Below, piece after piece: positions 63,056-64,000 of a stretch of 64,000 bases of DNA. The notes under the pieces are model-generated. The model ran no database searches, was not told the origin of the DNA, and worked only from the letters and a program-made list of their open reading frames with translations. Source of the DNA: Zasmidium citrigriseum (taxonomy: Eukaryota > Ascomycota > Dothideomycetes > Mycosphaerellales > Mycosphaerellaceae). Location of the stretch: NCBI GenBank assembly GCA_002786025.1, contig NHNW01000014.1:62001-126000 (forward strand), in the 5' to 3' direction. Each line of letters begins with the position of its first letter. The stretch's first letter is position 1. Position numbers and translations under genes: made by a program.

Positions 63056-64000
63056 TCACAACTTCGAACCCACCACCTTCTCATCCCCCTTCCCACAATC
63101 CCTCCCCGTAAACTCCGCCACCAATGTCTGCAACTCCCTCAAACACTCCCTCCCAACCCCCCTCGGCCCCACGCCCCTCTTCCGACAAAGATGCGCCGCA
63201 ACCCCCACCGCAATCGCATGCTGCCCCCCATTCCCCATCAACTTCGTACTCGACCCGGCCACATGCGTAACACTAATATGCTTCCCCGCAAACATCAAAT
63301 TGCCCACATCCCTCGAATACAAACATCTAAAAGGAACATCGTAATCCCTCCCATCCCTCTCATCCCAGATCCAATGCTTGAGGCGGAAATCGTACTTCTC
63401 GTGCTGGCCGTAGTGCAGACAGAAAGCCGCGCCGTTTTGAACCACGGCGTCGGGGAAGGGTTTGTGCGAGCGGATGTCCGGTTCGCTGAGGACGTAGTCG
63501 CCTTTGTAGCGCCGGAATTCGCCTTGGCCCGCGACGAAGGCGACGTGGTCGAAGGTGAGGTTGGCGTAGGTTGAGGGGTCGCCGGTTTTGACGTTGGAGA
63601 AGGTGCCGTAGATGGCGCGGAGGAGGTGGTCGCGAATGTGCTCGCCTTGGGTGTAGTTGTCGAGCCATTGGCCGTATTCCCAGTAGTGGGTGCAGGGCAT
63701 GGCCATGCGGCGGATGGTTGGGGGACTCGGGATGTTGGATTTGGGGGGAGTTATGGCGGGTCCGGGGCCGTTTTCGAGGCCTGGCTCGATTAGTTGGCCG
63801 CTGAGATCTGCGTAGTCTTTTGCGACTTCGGTTGCCCAAGGTACGGAGGGGAATGCGACTGGTTCGTCGGCCAATTTTGTGCGGAAGAAGACAGTATTGC
63901 CGTGGTGCATGTTGTCTCCTCGTTTTGGTGCGAGGCTCTCGCCGTACTGCGCTCTACCCTCACGGCCAGACATTGTCTCCGCTCCTGATAGCAGTCCGAG
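63056..64000 (-). CDS. FAD-dependent oxidoreductase, C-terminal part (5' end outside window)
   Basis: The frame is open from the stop at 63056 to the window end (ATG at 63973 is internal, since GLLSGAET precedes it in frame). The visible ~314 residues hold the C-terminal part of the FAD_oxidored family: YDVPFRCLYSRDVGNLMFAGKHIS, VTHVAGSSTKLMGNGGQHAIAVGVAAHLC. The N-terminal Rossmann GxGxxG dinucleotide site must lie outside the window. The protein ends GSKL, so the last three residues SKL form a peroxisomal targeting signal type 1. Substrate unknown. Confidence 0.82.
   Translation of the reverse strand, partial: LGLLSGAETMSGREGRAQYGESLAPKRGDNMHHGNTVFFRTKLADEPVAFPSVPWATEVAKDYADLSGQLIEPGLENGPGPAITPPKSNIPSPPTIRRMAMPCTHYWEYGQWLDNYTQGEHIRDHLLRAIYGTFSNVKTGDPSTYANLTFDHVAFVAGQGEFRRYKGDYVLSEPDIRSHKPFPDAVVQNGAAFCLHYGQHEKYDFRLKHWIWDERDGRDYDVPFRCLYSRDVGNLMFAGKHISVTHVAGSSTKLMGNGGQHAIAVGVAAHLCRKRGVGPRGVGRECLRELQTLVAEFTGRDCGKGDEKVVGSKL

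Noticed and set aside
1..64000. CRISPR arrays, IS elements, transposase or reverse transcriptase genes
   Set aside because: No regular repeat-spacer pattern and no transposon-type protein seen on either strand.

Overview
The window reads as a nuclear contig of a filamentous ascomycete (Pezizomycotina). The evidence is short 49-75 bp GT-AG introns, a HET-domain gene, a Zn2Cys6 regulator, a PTH11-like receptor gene, a RasA-type Ras beginning MASK-FLREYKL, GH47 and pepsin-like secreted enzymes, and a solitary dispersed 5S rRNA gene. A Dothideomycete is my guess, but nothing in the sequence settles the class. I count about 34 protein genes plus one 5S rRNA gene. Exon joins below were worked out by hand and checked for reading-frame continuity.

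Layout. 1-0.7 kb: 3' end of an unrecognised gene. 1.2-3.5 kb: gephyrin-type molybdenum cofactor gene (cnxE) with a histidine-rich linker. 3.5-6.4 kb: POP5 and ESF1, divergent over a 219 bp gap, both in RNA/ribosome processing. 6.7-8 kb: HET-domain protein. 8.5-11.2 kb: secreted protein with seven apple-like cysteine modules. 11.5-14.9 kb: two poorly characterised proteins. 15.1-16 kb: 5S rRNA and a small cysteine-rich secreted protein. 16.9-20.1 kb: alpha/beta hydrolase with a Cys nucleophile motif and a Zn2Cys6 regulator. 20.5-24 kb: CLC channel divergent from DPB3 (histone fold). 24.9-26.3 kb: F-box-like protein. 28.4-29.3 kb: RasA behind a ~2 kb non-coding leader region. 30.3-32.1 kb: GMF (ADF-H) and a second molybdopterin-binding-fold protein.

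32.5-36 kb is the oddest region. A PTH11-like receptor gene and an APC permease gene stand head to head, and each carries an in-frame TAG where a Trp codon is expected. The receptor gene also has a frame break. 36-39.2 kb: DUF2306 membrane protein divergent from ALG2. 39.4-43.5 kb: secreted aspartic protease and GH47 alpha-mannosidase. 45-48.2 kb: SDR, an acidic/basic nuclear-type protein and a DUF866 zinc protein. 48.8-51 kb: three tandem small F-box-like genes. 51.8-57.4 kb: DUF3431 protein, zinc-free MDR/quinone-reductase-like dehydrogenase, HAL2 nucleotidase and a second SDR. 57.8-62.5 kb: a ~1,528-residue Ser/Thr-rich mucin-like secreted protein with two cysteine modules. 63-64 kb: C-terminal part of an FAD-dependent oxidoreductase ending in SKL, running off the window.

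How the genes relate. I see no convincing biosynthetic gene cluster. Functional neighbours are POP5/ESF1 and the receptor/permease pair; the hydrolase/regulator pairing is weaker. Several genes point to cell surface or secretion: the apple-module protein, the mucin, the protease, the mannosidase and the small secreted protein. The main unexplained signals are the paired Trp-to-TAG lesions, the His-rich gephyrin linker, the effector-like small protein and the two cysteine-module surface proteins.
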